DNA of 64,000 nucleotides from Chitinophaga sp. CF418 (GTDB taxonomy: Bacteria > Bacteroidota > Bacteroidia > Chitinophagales > Chitinophagaceae): positions 145,258-209,257 of the forward strand of contig NZ_FRCN01000005.1 in the NCBI RefSeq assembly GCF_900142925.1, written 5' to 3'. The translations under genes were made by a program, and so were the position numbers. Of this stretch, positions 18,335 to 26,617 are shown one piece after another. The notes beneath the pieces are model-generated. The model was not told the DNA's origin. It did not search any database and saw only the letters and a program-made list of their open reading frames with translations. How positions within the stretch are numbered: the stretch's first letter is position 1; each line of letters begins with the position of its first letter.

Positions 18335-18463
18335 ATAACATATTTTAGCCTTTAAGCCCCACTTTTATGCCAGGGATAAAACGGCAGTCATTTTAGCAGA
18401 TAAAGATGTAAATGGAGACTATTCTGTCAGGATGTCAAGCCCCCCAATGTCTGGCAACAAGCC

Positions 18464-18988
18464 TTAATACCCCTCCTTACTCATCTTATATAAAAAATTC
18501 TGCTTAGACGTTTCCCCGAAATAAGCCACTTCCATCTCACCAACCTTCTCTGCACCGAGACGACCAATGGATACCTGGGAACGGATATTATTAACCCCAA
18601 TATGGAAATACACCTGTGAGACGAACTGAAAAATATAGTCCAGCATCATTCTCTTGACGGAATGATTGAACCCTTTCCCCCAATACGCTGTGGCGTAAAA
18701 AGTATACCCGATGCATATGCTGTTTTCCTCCGCATTATACTCATAAAAACGGGTGCTTCCTGCAATATGTCCTGTTGCTTTATCTACGATCTTAAATGCG
18801 CCCTTACTTTGTATAGCGCCATCAAAAAATGTGCGGAATACCTCTTCTTTCCATCGTTCCTTATTGGGATGCTGTTCCCATATTTTCGGGTCTGAAGCTA
18901 CAGCATAGAGGTCATCAAAATCCTCTTCACGCAAAGGATAAAGGATTGCCTGTTCATTTTCCAGTATAGGCTGAATATCGAATGTCAT
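18464..18988 (-). CDS. GNAT N-acetyltransferase, RimJ/RimL type
   Basis: 174 residues. The RimJ/RimL-like order is visible: ILYPLREEDFDDLYAVASDP at the start, GHIAGSTRFYEYNAEENSIC, the acetyl-CoA site region IGYTFYATAYWGKGFNHSVK, and VNNIRSQVSIGRLGAEKVGE where the Asn and Ser contact substrate in relatives. Substrate unknown. It begins 20 bp after the PaiB gene ends, so the two are almost certainly one operon controlled by the MocR operator at 19654. Confidence 0.9.
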   Translation of the reverse strand: MTFDIQPILENEQAILYPLREEDFDDLYAVASDPKIWEQHPNKERWKEEVFRTFFDGAIQSKGAFKIVDKATGHIAGSTRFYEYNAEENSICIGYTFYATAYWGKGFNHSVKRMMLDYIFQFVSQVYFHIGVNNIRSQVSIGRLGAEKVGEMEVAYFGETSKQNFLYKMSKEGY

Positions 18989-19008
18989 ATTTTACTTTTT
19001 ATTGGCTC

Positions 19009-19614
19009 TTACAATTCTTTAATATAATTCGCCAGGTCTCTTTCAACGCCATTATCACTTTTCTCCAGCTGCCTGATAATCCGCTCCCGTTCAGCGCCGG
19101 TCTTATTCTGGCTTAACTTCTTCTGTCCCTGCAGATCTGTTACTTCCAGTTCAAAAGCGACAATCCCCCGCATCATACCTGTTTTATATTTTTCGGAAAG
19201 CCCCTGCCATTGTTCAAGATAATCCGGTTCATAAAAAGTGATCATATGCTCCAGTATCCGCGCTTTGGAAGCCTCATCCTCCAGGATCTTTGCTTTTCCG
19301 TAAGCATGTACACTGATATAATCCCAGGTGGGCACACTTTCATGTTTATCATAGTGTGTGGGCGAAATATAGGCATGTGGCTCGGAGAATATGACCAGCG
19401 AAGTATTGGCTTCAATGTATTTCGTTTGCGGGTTAACAGCTGCAAAATGAGCAGTCAGTACCAGCTTACCTGCATCTTCATTGATAAAGAATGGCAGATG
19501 GCTGGCAAGGGGGATATTATCTCCTGTGGTAATGATAGTAGCAAAGCTGTATTGCTTCATAAAGTCTATCATTTCTTTATTGTCCTTGAACTGAAATGAC
19601 TGAGGAACGTACAT
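19009..19614 (-). CDS. paiB: PaiB-family FMN-binding negative regulator/flavoprotein
   Basis: PaiB proteins are FMN-binding split-barrel proteins first described as negative regulators of sporulation and degradative enzymes in Bacillus, encoded beside paiA. From Met at 19614 (MYVPQSFQFKDNKEM) the protein has 201 residues. Typical segments are HLPFFINEDAGKLVLTAHFA, NTSLVIFSEPHAYISPTHYD, and VPTWDYISVHAYGKAKILED. The upstream Met at 19641 is inside the TACATTTG -7 box (19639-19646), so it cannot be the start of this transcript. First gene of an operon with the acetyltransferase at 18464; divergent from the MocR gene with the shared operator between them. Confidence 0.9.
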   Translation of the reverse strand: MYVPQSFQFKDNKEMIDFMKQYSFATIITTGDNIPLASHLPFFINEDAGKLVLTAHFAAVNPQTKYIEANTSLVIFSEPHAYISPTHYDKHESVPTWDYISVHAYGKAKILEDEASKARILEHMITFYEPDYLEQWQGLSEKYKTGMMRGIVAFELEVTDLQGQKKLSQNKTGAERERIIRQLEKSDNGVERDLANYIKEL

Positions 19615-19638
19615 AACCGGATTGTCTTTTAACTGATA

Positions 19639-19646
19639 CAAATGTA
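19639..19646 (-). promoter_or_regulatory. -7 promoter box of paiB operon
   Basis: TACATTTG on the minus strand, a perfect TAnnTTTG match, 25 bp before the start codon at 19614. Its distance to the operator (8 bp) equals that at the paiA-like gene. Confidence 0.65.
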
Positions 19647-19653
19647 TCTTCAG

Positions 19654-19700
19654 ATTGGATTATATTTGTAGTCCAATCTCAATAAAATGGATAGTCCAAT
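19654..19700. promoter_or_regulatory. Putative MocR operator in the divergent paiB/mocR promoter
   Basis: ATTGG at 19654, AGTCCAAT at 19670 and AGTCCAAT at 19693. The first two parts lie within the perfect inverted repeat AGATTGGA/TCCAATCT (19652-19659, 19672-19679). The third part lies inside codons 3-5 of the MocR gene (Ser-Pro-Ile). A plus-strand TATATTTG (-7 box for mocR, 19661-19668) sits between the first two parts, so binding should block mocR itself while being placed to act on paiB. Same layout as at 7529-7575. Confidence 0.75.
19661..19668 (+). promoter_or_regulatory. -7 promoter box of the MocR gene, inside the operator
   Basis: TATATTTG matches TAnnTTTG and lies 18 bp before the mocR start at 19687. 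It is enclosed by the inverted arms of the operator, which suggests autorepression. Confidence 0.6.
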
Positions 19701-21171
19701 TTTAACCCGGGTTTTTCACGATATCCATCTTGAGCACGCAGCAGAAAGAGCTGTGTATCTCCAGCTGGCAGATGCTATTTTGTCCCTTATCAAAAAGGGG
19801 ACACTCCGCCCTGGCGTTAAATTGCCCAGCTCACGGGATGTGGCAGACCAACTGCATATTAACCGGATCACCGTATCCAAGGCATTTGAAGAACTGCAGA
19901 TGCAGGGATGGCTGGAAAGCGCTGTAGGCCGCGGTACATTCGTTACCTCACATATACCGGAGTCTGCTCCCAGGACCTTACGGAATGCACCGAAAAACAA
20001 CACTTCCCAGACAGCAGGCTTTGTTATTCCAGGCATGAAGTACCTGGAAGTGATGCCATCTATTATCAACAGCGAACTACATTTTGATGATGGATTTCCG
20101 GATCCTAAACTGGCCCCTTTAAAAGAATTATACCGGGCGTATCGCAGCCAGTTGACCAGAAGCGGCTTATACAACAAGTTTGGCAAATACGGTCAGCCAG
20201 ATGGCTCAGAATTTTACAGGGATGCCATATCAAAATATCTCAATGAAACACGGGGGTTAAGAACTACTGCTCATAACATTCTTTCAGTAAAAGGAACCGT
20301 AATGGGCATTAACCTGGTTTGCAATGGACTGATCAATCCTGGCGATATCATTGTGTCAGGTATTCCCGGATGGCGAAGGGCAGAGCAGAACTTCATGCAT
20401 GCCGGCGCCAAACATATCGGTATTCCGGTAGATGAACATGGCCTGGTAGTAGACGAATTAAAGAAGATCTGTCGCCGGAAGAAAGTAAGGATGGTATATG
20501 TTACTCCGCACCATCATTATCCTACCACCGTTTCATTACGGATTGACAGAAGACTGGAATTATTACGACTGGCAGGTGAATATGGGTTCATCATCTTTGA
20601 AGATGATTATGACTTTGACTTCCACTATAAACACCGTCCCTTATTGCCACTGGCAAGCGCTGATGAAAACGGTATGGTCATCTATTGCGGATCTTTCAGT
20701 AAAAGCTTCTCTCCTGCTTTCCGTATCGGTTATCTGGCAGCTTCACAGAATGTGATTGAACACCTTAGCCGCGTCCGCATCCTGCTGGACAGACAGGGCG
20801 ATCATATTCTGGACAATGCTATCGCAGAACTATTACATGACGGTACCATGCAACGTTATCTTCGAAAAACATTACCTGTATACAAGGAAAGACGGGATTT
20901 TTTCTGTGACTTATTGAGCAATGAATTAAAGCATGCCGTCAGCTTTAATATTCCGGAAGGAGGAATGACAGTATGGACAAAATTTGCAACTTCAATTGAC
21001 CTGGAAAAGCTGGCAAAGGATGCTTTAAAAAAGGGCTTATACATATCTAACGGCAGGAACCATCTATATCCGGCGTTCAATGCAAATGCCGCCCGGCTTG
21101 GTTTTGCTTCTTCTTCCAAAGAAGAACTGGAAAAAGGCGTAGGAATATTGAAACAGCTGCTGAAAAAATAG
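19687..21171 (+). CDS. MocR-family regulator (GntR-type HTH fused to PLP aminotransferase-like domain)
   Basis: 494 residues. The N-terminal GntR winged helix (about 10-80) contains VYLQLADAILSLIKKGTLRP and LPSSRDVADQLHINRITVSK. The C-terminal fold-type-I aminotransferase-like domain (about 110-494) contains VYVTPHHHYPTTVSL, FEDDYDFDFHYKHRPLLPL, and YCGSFSKSFSPAFRIGYLA with the PLP-binding Lys339. MocR proteins sense PLP or an amino compound and often activate a neighbouring gene while repressing their own. Divergent from paiB with 72 bp between starts. Its likely sites are at 19654-19700 and, in trans, 7529-7575. An effector linked to polyamines would fit but is inference. Confidence 0.95.
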   Translation: MDSPILTRVFHDIHLEHAAERAVYLQLADAILSLIKKGTLRPGVKLPSSRDVADQLHINRITVSKAFEELQMQGWLESAVGRGTFVTSHIPESAPRTLRNAPKNNTSQTAGFVIPGMKYLEVMPSIINSELHFDDGFPDPKLAPLKELYRAYRSQLTRSGLYNKFGKYGQPDGSEFYRDAISKYLNETRGLRTTAHNILSVKGTVMGINLVCNGLINPGDIIVSGIPGWRRAEQNFMHAGAKHIGIPVDEHGLVVDELKKICRRKKVRMVYVTPHHHYPTTVSLRIDRRLELLRLAGEYGFIIFEDDYDFDFHYKHRPLLPLASADENGMVIYCGSFSKSFSPAFRIGYLAASQNVIEHLSRVRILLDRQGDHILDNAIAELLHDGTMQRYLRKTLPVYKERRDFFCDLLSNELKHAVSFNIPEGGMTVWTKFATSIDLEKLAKDALKKGLYISNGRNHLYPAFNANAARLGFASSSKEELEKGVGILKQLLKK

Positions 21172-21186
21172 CGCGCTGTATAAAAT

Positions 21187-21225
21187 AAAAAGAGGCTGTC
21201 AAAAGTTCTTGAGCAGCCTCTTTTT
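21187..21225 (+). terminator. Rho-independent terminator after the MocR gene
   Basis: Stem AAAAAGAGGCTG/CAGCCTCTTTTT with a 14-nt loop and a T-run, 15 bp after the stop. Confidence 0.85.
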
Positions 21226-21297
21226 ATTTGGTACTTGTAGTCATTTAAGCGATCCTAAGGATGTTCGCTTTTTTTTAATACATCCTCTCTTCATTAC

Positions 21298-21588
21298 CTA
21301 GGGATGTGTGTACAGCCGGTATACCAGCGTACCTGAAGGTGGCAATCCCGGACCTCCATCGGTATAACCTATCAGTACTAAAGTTCCATTCGTGGGATTG
21401 GTATCGGCATCGCTTACAACTTCAGCATTTGCCAATGTGCTCCAGGCTATGAACTGGCCTGCCGGATTATACCAGGCATAGTTTACAATAGCCGGACTTA
21501 CCTTTTGCTCCTGCCTGGGAGCAAATGAACTGAACAGTAACACCATGGTAAATAGTGAGATCGACAAAAGGGCCTTCATTTCTTTCAT
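21298..21588 (-). CDS. Small exported protein of unknown function
   Basis: 96 residues from MKEMKALLSISLFTMVLLFS; an upstream in-frame Met at 21627 would place hydrophobic residues before the signal and is less likely. The signal peptide ends near SSFAPRQEQ. The mature part is about 70 residues (AIVNYAWYNPAGQFIAW, TLVLIGYTDGGPGLPPSG, TLVYRLYTHP) with no Cys. I do not recognise a family. It begins 60 bp downstream of the 558-residue effector-like gene on the same strand and may be co-transcribed. An immunity or accessory role is only a positional guess. Confidence 0.65.
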   Translation of the reverse strand: MKEMKALLSISLFTMVLLFSSFAPRQEQKVSPAIVNYAWYNPAGQFIAWSTLANAEVVSDADTNPTNGTLVLIGYTDGGPGLPPSGTLVYRLYTHP

Positions 21589-21647
21589 GTGAAATTGGGT
21601 TTTAATGATTAACAAAATGATTAACAAAAAAAGGGGTATATCGATTT

Positions 21648-23324
21648 CTATTCTGTTGTTCCGTAATAGTATGAATACAGCACTTTAAGCGCAATAGGTG
21701 TACCAACCGCCAGCACTATCCCAAACGCTGCCTTTAGGTATAGAGAAAGCTTACTGGTAACCGGTACCGTCTCATTCTCAATTTCCCCAAAAGTCGGATT
21801 CACTGCTGTTTCAGCAGTTGAAGTTGCTGCTTTTTTCTCCTCTTCCTTCTCCCTCCTGATATTCTCCAGCTCTTCCAGGTATTCCCTTTTCGCATCGTCC
21901 TGCCTGCTTTCTTTTTCTCCAAATTTCTTGTCCTGTTCCGTCATAGGAGTAATAGCATCCTTAGAAGAAGCCAGAAATTCGTTCAATGTTATCACCTCTA
22001 TGCCTGCCCTCTCCAAAGGTTCTTTCAGGTCTTGCGCATGAAAGTCACCCATCCCAGCCATGACAAATCCACCTCTGGATGCTTTAATCACCGAGTGATA
22101 CATCGCAAAATTCCTGTGAGCAAACGATTTTTCTGAATGCGTAGCCGCTTTACCTGTGCGGAGTGTTCTTTCCTGGACCTTGTCCAAAAAGGGCGCTACG
22201 TGGTCTCCATTGCTACCCGCAAGCAGGTTCGTTTCTGCAATTGCACCTTTCTCCAGGACTCCCAGCAGTAAATTATACTGATCTTCTGCTTTACCATCCC
22301 AGGGTCCCGTTTTATATTCCTGAATAAAATACTTTGTTGGTAACCACGCATCCGCTTCATAACCATTCCTTACCGATTTGCCATCAATCGCTTTCCAAAA
22401 TTTCGTTAACACTCCCTTTCCTGTATTCCCAACATTATAGTTTTCAGCGGCAGTACCATGCTGTGCATAGACTTTTTTCCCCAGCTTGTTATAATAGGGT
22501 ATATGACCTGCATCTTTGTCTCTGTCTTTTTTATCGGCATGCTGGTAGTTCGCCAGCCAAACATCTCCGGCCTCCTTTTCTGTATCATCAACCACGGCTG
22601 GCTTACTCTTATTTTTTTCCGCGATCCTGAAACGGGTTAAACCGTAATAAGCCTTAGAAACAGTGTTTTCCATGGTATATTCCCGGGATTCACCTCTTTC
22701 ATCTTTCAAAGCTACGTCAGCTTCATTTTTTTCCAGGGCGCTGGTGGGTGTTGCCGTCATCAAGGTATTCGAACCTCCTTCTCCCAGCACCTTACCTTTT
22801 TGGTTACTCTCATTCATTAATTCCCTGTAGCCGAACCCGTTATGAAATTCTCCCAAAACAAAAAACTTCTTATTCTCAAGGGGTTCTAACCTATACCATA
22901 GCCCCAGTCTTTTCGCCAGACCAAAGCCTACTTCCTTCCCTCCTGCATGCGCTTCAAATTCTTCAACAGATTCATATTTCCTCGCGTACCCATCGCTTAT
23001 CCAGCTCTCGCCGGCACCTGGTGCATCCATTACCGTATTTCCTACCATAGCTTTCTTCCCTCCCAGCGCTACAGCCGGAAATCCATTTATCAATACTTTC
23101 TTTTGGATAACGCCCGCATTACCTGACTTCAGTTGAAAAGGCGCCACAGCAGCCATACCTCGCCCTGAATCTGACGTTTGCGTATTTCCTTCCTGCTTAT
23201 TATCAATTGGCTTTCGTTGAAATGCATGAACCGCGGGTCTGAATGTTCCGGTCGCATTGGCACTGTTGGCAACTGCGCGTGAAGAGGATGTAACAACACC
23301 GGAATTTCTTTTTTCTGTTGCCAT
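21648..23324 (-). CDS. Putative effector/toxin: injection-system-like N-terminus, TIKI/ChaN-like core, C-terminal membrane helix
   Basis: 558 residues without a signal peptide. The N-terminus has low complexity with short motifs AFQRK (34-38), PFQLK (62-66) and VIQKK (72-76), a style seen in Bacteroidota proteins carrying DUF4157-type domains linked to extracellular contractile injection systems. The core has FFVLGEFHNGFGYRELM (154-170) and MAGMGDFHAQDLKEPL (422-437). GExH early and GxxH late are the two metal-site motifs of the TIKI/EreA/ChaN/TraB fold. After a charged, possibly coiled-coil stretch (about 475-515, REYLEELENIRREKEEEKKA) comes one hydrophobic helix near 530-552. Family assignment is inference. 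No injection-system structural genes are in the window. Confidence 0.6.
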   Translation of the reverse strand: MATEKRNSGVVTSSSRAVANSANATGTFRPAVHAFQRKPIDNKQEGNTQTSDSGRGMAAVAPFQLKSGNAGVIQKKVLINGFPAVALGGKKAMVGNTVMDAPGAGESWISDGYARKYESVEEFEAHAGGKEVGFGLAKRLGLWYRLEPLENKKFFVLGEFHNGFGYRELMNESNQKGKVLGEGGSNTLMTATPTSALEKNEADVALKDERGESREYTMENTVSKAYYGLTRFRIAEKNKSKPAVVDDTEKEAGDVWLANYQHADKKDRDKDAGHIPYYNKLGKKVYAQHGTAAENYNVGNTGKGVLTKFWKAIDGKSVRNGYEADAWLPTKYFIQEYKTGPWDGKAEDQYNLLLGVLEKGAIAETNLLAGSNGDHVAPFLDKVQERTLRTGKAATHSEKSFAHRNFAMYHSVIKASRGGFVMAGMGDFHAQDLKEPLERAGIEVITLNEFLASSKDAITPMTEQDKKFGEKESRQDDAKREYLEELENIRREKEEEKKAATSTAETAVNPTFGEIENETVPVTSKLSLYLKAAFGIVLAVGTPIALKVLYSYYYGTTE

Positions 23325-23606
23325 GGTATAAGAGGCAGGTTTTATTAAGGATAGCCCTGATTACAGGTTCTAATATACGAATAATTTTATGACATATGCA
23401 GATAGCTGTTACCACGTATACTTAGCCTTATTACATCGTTTTTTTGTATATTTAACCTGATATATCCTTATTGTGAACCCATCTCCATTCCGATTGACAC
23501 TTTGTTAAATTTTCGTTCACGTTATATTATGGTCTCAGAAATTGATCCTGATATGAATCATTTTATGCCACTTAAACCAAATTACTGATTGTAAAAAAGT
23601 TAGCCT
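23325..23606. other. 282-bp divergent intergenic region
   Basis: AT-rich region between the divergent effector-like gene and the GxGYxYP gene. It must hold both promoters, but I see no clear TAnnTTTG box, repeat or RNA structure. Confidence 0.5.
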
Positions 23607-25610
23607 ATGATCACACCAATTAACGGGACTGTCCGCCCGATAACAGCACTTTTATTGCTTATCCAGTTGTTCATTACGCCGGCAATGGCTCAAATAACCT
23701 GGCCCGCAGGACAACTCCTTCCCTCCTTTCCTTCCACTGCGCAAACGCAGGACCTATTTATCCTGCGCGAGTCATCTTCCCGCTGGGAAGGAGAAGGACC
23801 CGCTTTAAGCCACAAGACAGGAAGATTAGAGACTGATGGCTGGCTATGCCAGACCGGCATCGACGCCGCAGACGAACATATGATCTACGGACCTTACGAC
23901 GGGAGCATACCTGCAGGTCCTAACGTAGCCGAGTTTCGCATGAAGGTGGACAATAACACAGCCAATGACGATCCTGTCGTGGATGTAGACGTCAGAAACG
24001 CTACAAACGGGCAGATCCTGGCTTCCCGCACCATCACCCGCAGGCAGTTTTCTATCGCGGGCGACTATGTGAATTTTACCCTGCCGTTTACACTCCCTGC
24101 CAACAATCAATCCATCGAGTTGCGCGTATACTGGAGAGGTACCTCTTATACGAAAGTTGACTGGGTAGCCGTACAACAGAACGGCTCCTCTGCAGAAATG
24201 TATCTGTTTGCATCCCTGAAAGGGATCATTAACAGAACGCAGCCGCGCATCTTTTCTTATGAAGGAGATGCATTCGCTGAAGGACAATATACCTGGCTGC
24301 GCTCCCTGGGATTAAGCTGGTCTGAAACGGCCGACAAATGGAGTCTCATTAGTAAATACCGTAGCGAAATATCAGGATTGATCGTCTACGATCCGGCCCA
24401 GATACATACCGTCAACCTGGCCACAGTGCTTGCTAAAGACAGGAAAGCGCTCATTGCTTCACCACTGCTGTTGTCGCGCTTAACAGCAGCACCGTACAAC
24501 CTGCCTATATTACTGGATCTGCGGGGTCAGTTCAGCAGCAAACTACAGGTATATCAATCCATTTACAACAATTACTGGCCAGGCCTCGACCATCGCGTAT
24601 TAATAGGCCTGAACCCGGATGCGCATAAAGCAGCACTCCGTGAATATGCTGTAGCATTGGGGGCTGCCACCATCTGGCTGGATCCTAACGTTGCAGGTGA
24701 AAGTGAATTACTCAACAGCTTTTTAGCTTCCATGCCTGCCGGCTCCAATTATATGGGATGGTGGCCGGAGGAAGGTTCCGGTGTGGAAAGGGCTTCAAGG
24801 TATGGTATCGCTACTGTTGCAAGCGACTGGGCTACGAATCTTACCGTTCATAGTGGTATGTCCAGAACGGTAACTACCAAACCAATGCCGGCTAAACCTG
24901 CCCTGCAAAACAAATTGTATGTCGCGTTTATTTTAAGCGATGGAGACAATCTACAGTATGTCGAGCACCTTATGCGCAAGCTGTGGGATAACCCTGACCG
25001 GGGTTCCGTTCCAATCGGATGGACAATTTCTCCTGCGATGCTCGATGCTATGCCCGGAGCATTGAACTATTACTGGCAGAGCTCTACCAACAATGACAAC
25101 CTCATCTCAGGTCCTTCCGGTTATGGTTATGCTTATCCAAACAGCTGGCCCGATCAGGCCCGTTTGAACCAGTTTGCTGCCAAAACCGATGAATATAACC
25201 GTCGTGCAGGGCTCCGGGTTATCACCATCTGGAATACCATCACAGGTGGCATTAACCAGAATGTAGGACAAGCCTTTGCTGCCAATGCACCTTTCACGCT
25301 CGGTCTCACCGCTCAGAATACCGGCGGCGGACTAAGTATATACAACAACAGCCTTCCGGGTATGGCGCTCTCCTGCAACTACTGCGCCAATGAACAGGCC
25401 ATGAAAGATCATATTACATCCGCAGCCGCGGGATGGAATGGTGCTTCACCACGGTTCATCATTATACAGGCGCAACCCTGGCAGGATGTAACACCAACAA
25501 GCTTTAAAAACGTGGCTAATTCACTTAACACCAACTATGTAGTGGTACGCCCCGATCATATATTTCAGCTTATCCGGGAAGCCAATGGTCTCCCGGTTAA
25601 TCCGCAATAA
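23607..25610 (+). CDS. Secreted GxGYxYP-family protein (putative glycoside hydrolase)
   Basis: 667 residues with a signal peptide ending near ITPAMAQ. The first domain (about 40-195) looks like a carbohydrate-binding beta-sandwich (AEFRMKVDNNTANDDPVVDV, LPANNQSIELRVYWRGTSYT). The rest matches the GxGYxYP family: an N-terminal part with PRIFSYEGDAFAEGQYTWLR, LYVAFILSDGDNLQYVEHLM, and the name-giving GPSGYGYAYP at 502-511. The family is predicted to act on sugars, but its reaction is not established to my knowledge. Single gene with its own terminator. Confidence 0.9.
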   Translation: MITPINGTVRPITALLLLIQLFITPAMAQITWPAGQLLPSFPSTAQTQDLFILRESSSRWEGEGPALSHKTGRLETDGWLCQTGIDAADEHMIYGPYDGSIPAGPNVAEFRMKVDNNTANDDPVVDVDVRNATNGQILASRTITRRQFSIAGDYVNFTLPFTLPANNQSIELRVYWRGTSYTKVDWVAVQQNGSSAEMYLFASLKGIINRTQPRIFSYEGDAFAEGQYTWLRSLGLSWSETADKWSLISKYRSEISGLIVYDPAQIHTVNLATVLAKDRKALIASPLLLSRLTAAPYNLPILLDLRGQFSSKLQVYQSIYNNYWPGLDHRVLIGLNPDAHKAALREYAVALGAATIWLDPNVAGESELLNSFLASMPAGSNYMGWWPEEGSGVERASRYGIATVASDWATNLTVHSGMSRTVTTKPMPAKPALQNKLYVAFILSDGDNLQYVEHLMRKLWDNPDRGSVPIGWTISPAMLDAMPGALNYYWQSSTNNDNLISGPSGYGYAYPNSWPDQARLNQFAAKTDEYNRRAGLRVITIWNTITGGINQNVGQAFAANAPFTLGLTAQNTGGGLSIYNNSLPGMALSCNYCANEQAMKDHITSAAAGWNGASPRFIIIQAQPWQDVTPTSFKNVANSLNTNYVVVRPDHIFQLIREANGLPVNPQ

Positions 25611-25633
25611 GGTAAAGATGCTGTCAACCTGAA

Positions 25634-25667
25634 AGAAAGCCCGCAATGCTAATATTTGCGGGCTTTC
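25634..25667 (+). terminator. Rho-independent terminator after the GxGYxYP gene
   Basis: Stem AGAAAGCCCGCAA/TTGCGGGCTTTCT, 24 bp after the stop. Only a short T-containing tail follows. Confidence 0.7.
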
Positions 25668-25889
25668 TGCTCTTATGGGTCATATATCCGGGGCCATATT
25701 CAGCCACCCATCATCCCTACATATCATTCCAATAGTATTTGCAGTTCTCCACCTGTTTCTATAAACAAACCCTATAAATATGTGACTCCTCATCATTGCT
25801 GATAGTTTATGCCTAAACGAACACACAACAAGATTCGAACATTTTACATGGTGAAGATGTTGTAGATTGCAACAATTAAAAAACTCTAT

Positions 25890-26612
25890 ATGAAAAAGTA
25901 CTTAGCGGAATTCTTCGGAACATTCTGGTTAGTTTTTGGTGGATGTGGAAGTGCGCTTTTTGCAGCCGGGATACCGGATCTGGGAATAGGCTACCTTGGT
26001 GTAGCACTGGCTTTCGGGCTAACTGTACTGACTATGGCCTACGCAGTCGGTCATATTTCCGGTGGACATTTTAATCCTGCCGTATCTTTTGGCCTGCTGG
26101 CCGGCGGGAGATTTCCGGGTAAGGACTTACTGCCTTATATCATCGCCCAGGTCGCAGGAGCAGTAATAGCGGGTGGTATACTTTACCTGATCGTCACCGG
26201 CAATAGCACGCCCTTTGTTATAGACAATCACAAAGCCGGAGCATTTGCAGCAAATGGATACGGTGAATTATCGCCGCATGGTTATACGATGGGAGCCGCA
26301 TTCCTGGCGGAATTCCTGTTGACTGCTTTTTTCCTCATTATCATATTGGGAGCGACCGACAAATTTGCCAACGGAAAGTTTGCGGGAATTGCCATCGGAT
26401 TGGCCTTAACCCTGATCCATCTCATCTCAATTCCTATCACCAATACTTCTGTCAATCCTGCCCGGTCCACATCTCAGGCTATTTTTGCAGGTGGCGGCTA
26501 CCTGTCGCAGCTGTGGTTATTCTGGGTAGCTCCTATTGCAGGAGGGATTGTGGGAGGTCTCATATACAGAATGCTGTTGCAGCAGCCAGATACTACCGGA
26601 AGTACAAAATAA
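25890..26612 (+). CDS. aqpZ: Aquaporin Z-type water channel
   Basis: Inner-membrane water channel of the MIP family, 240 residues with six membrane segments. Both pore loops are present: HFNPAVSFG (Asn62-Pro-Ala) and [14 protein letters not shown] in the second half. GGHFNP and the Arg after the second NPA form the selectivity filter, and the AqpZ-like start [20 protein letters not shown] supports a water rather than glycerol channel. Convergent with the Crp/Fnr gene, only 5 bp apart. Confidence 0.96.
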   Translation: MKKYLAEFFGTFWLVFGGCGSALFAAGIPDLGIGYLGVALAFGLTVLTMAYAVGHISGGHFNPAVSFGLLAGGRFPGKDLLPYIIAQVAGAVIAGGILYLIVTGNSTPFVIDNHKAGAFAANGYGELSPHGYTMGAAFLAEFLLTAFFLIIILGATDKFANGKFAGIAIGLALTLIHLISIPITNTSVNPARSTSQAIFAGGGYLSQLWLFWVAPIAGGIVGGLIYRMLLQQPDTTGSTK

Positions 26613-26617
26613 ACAGA

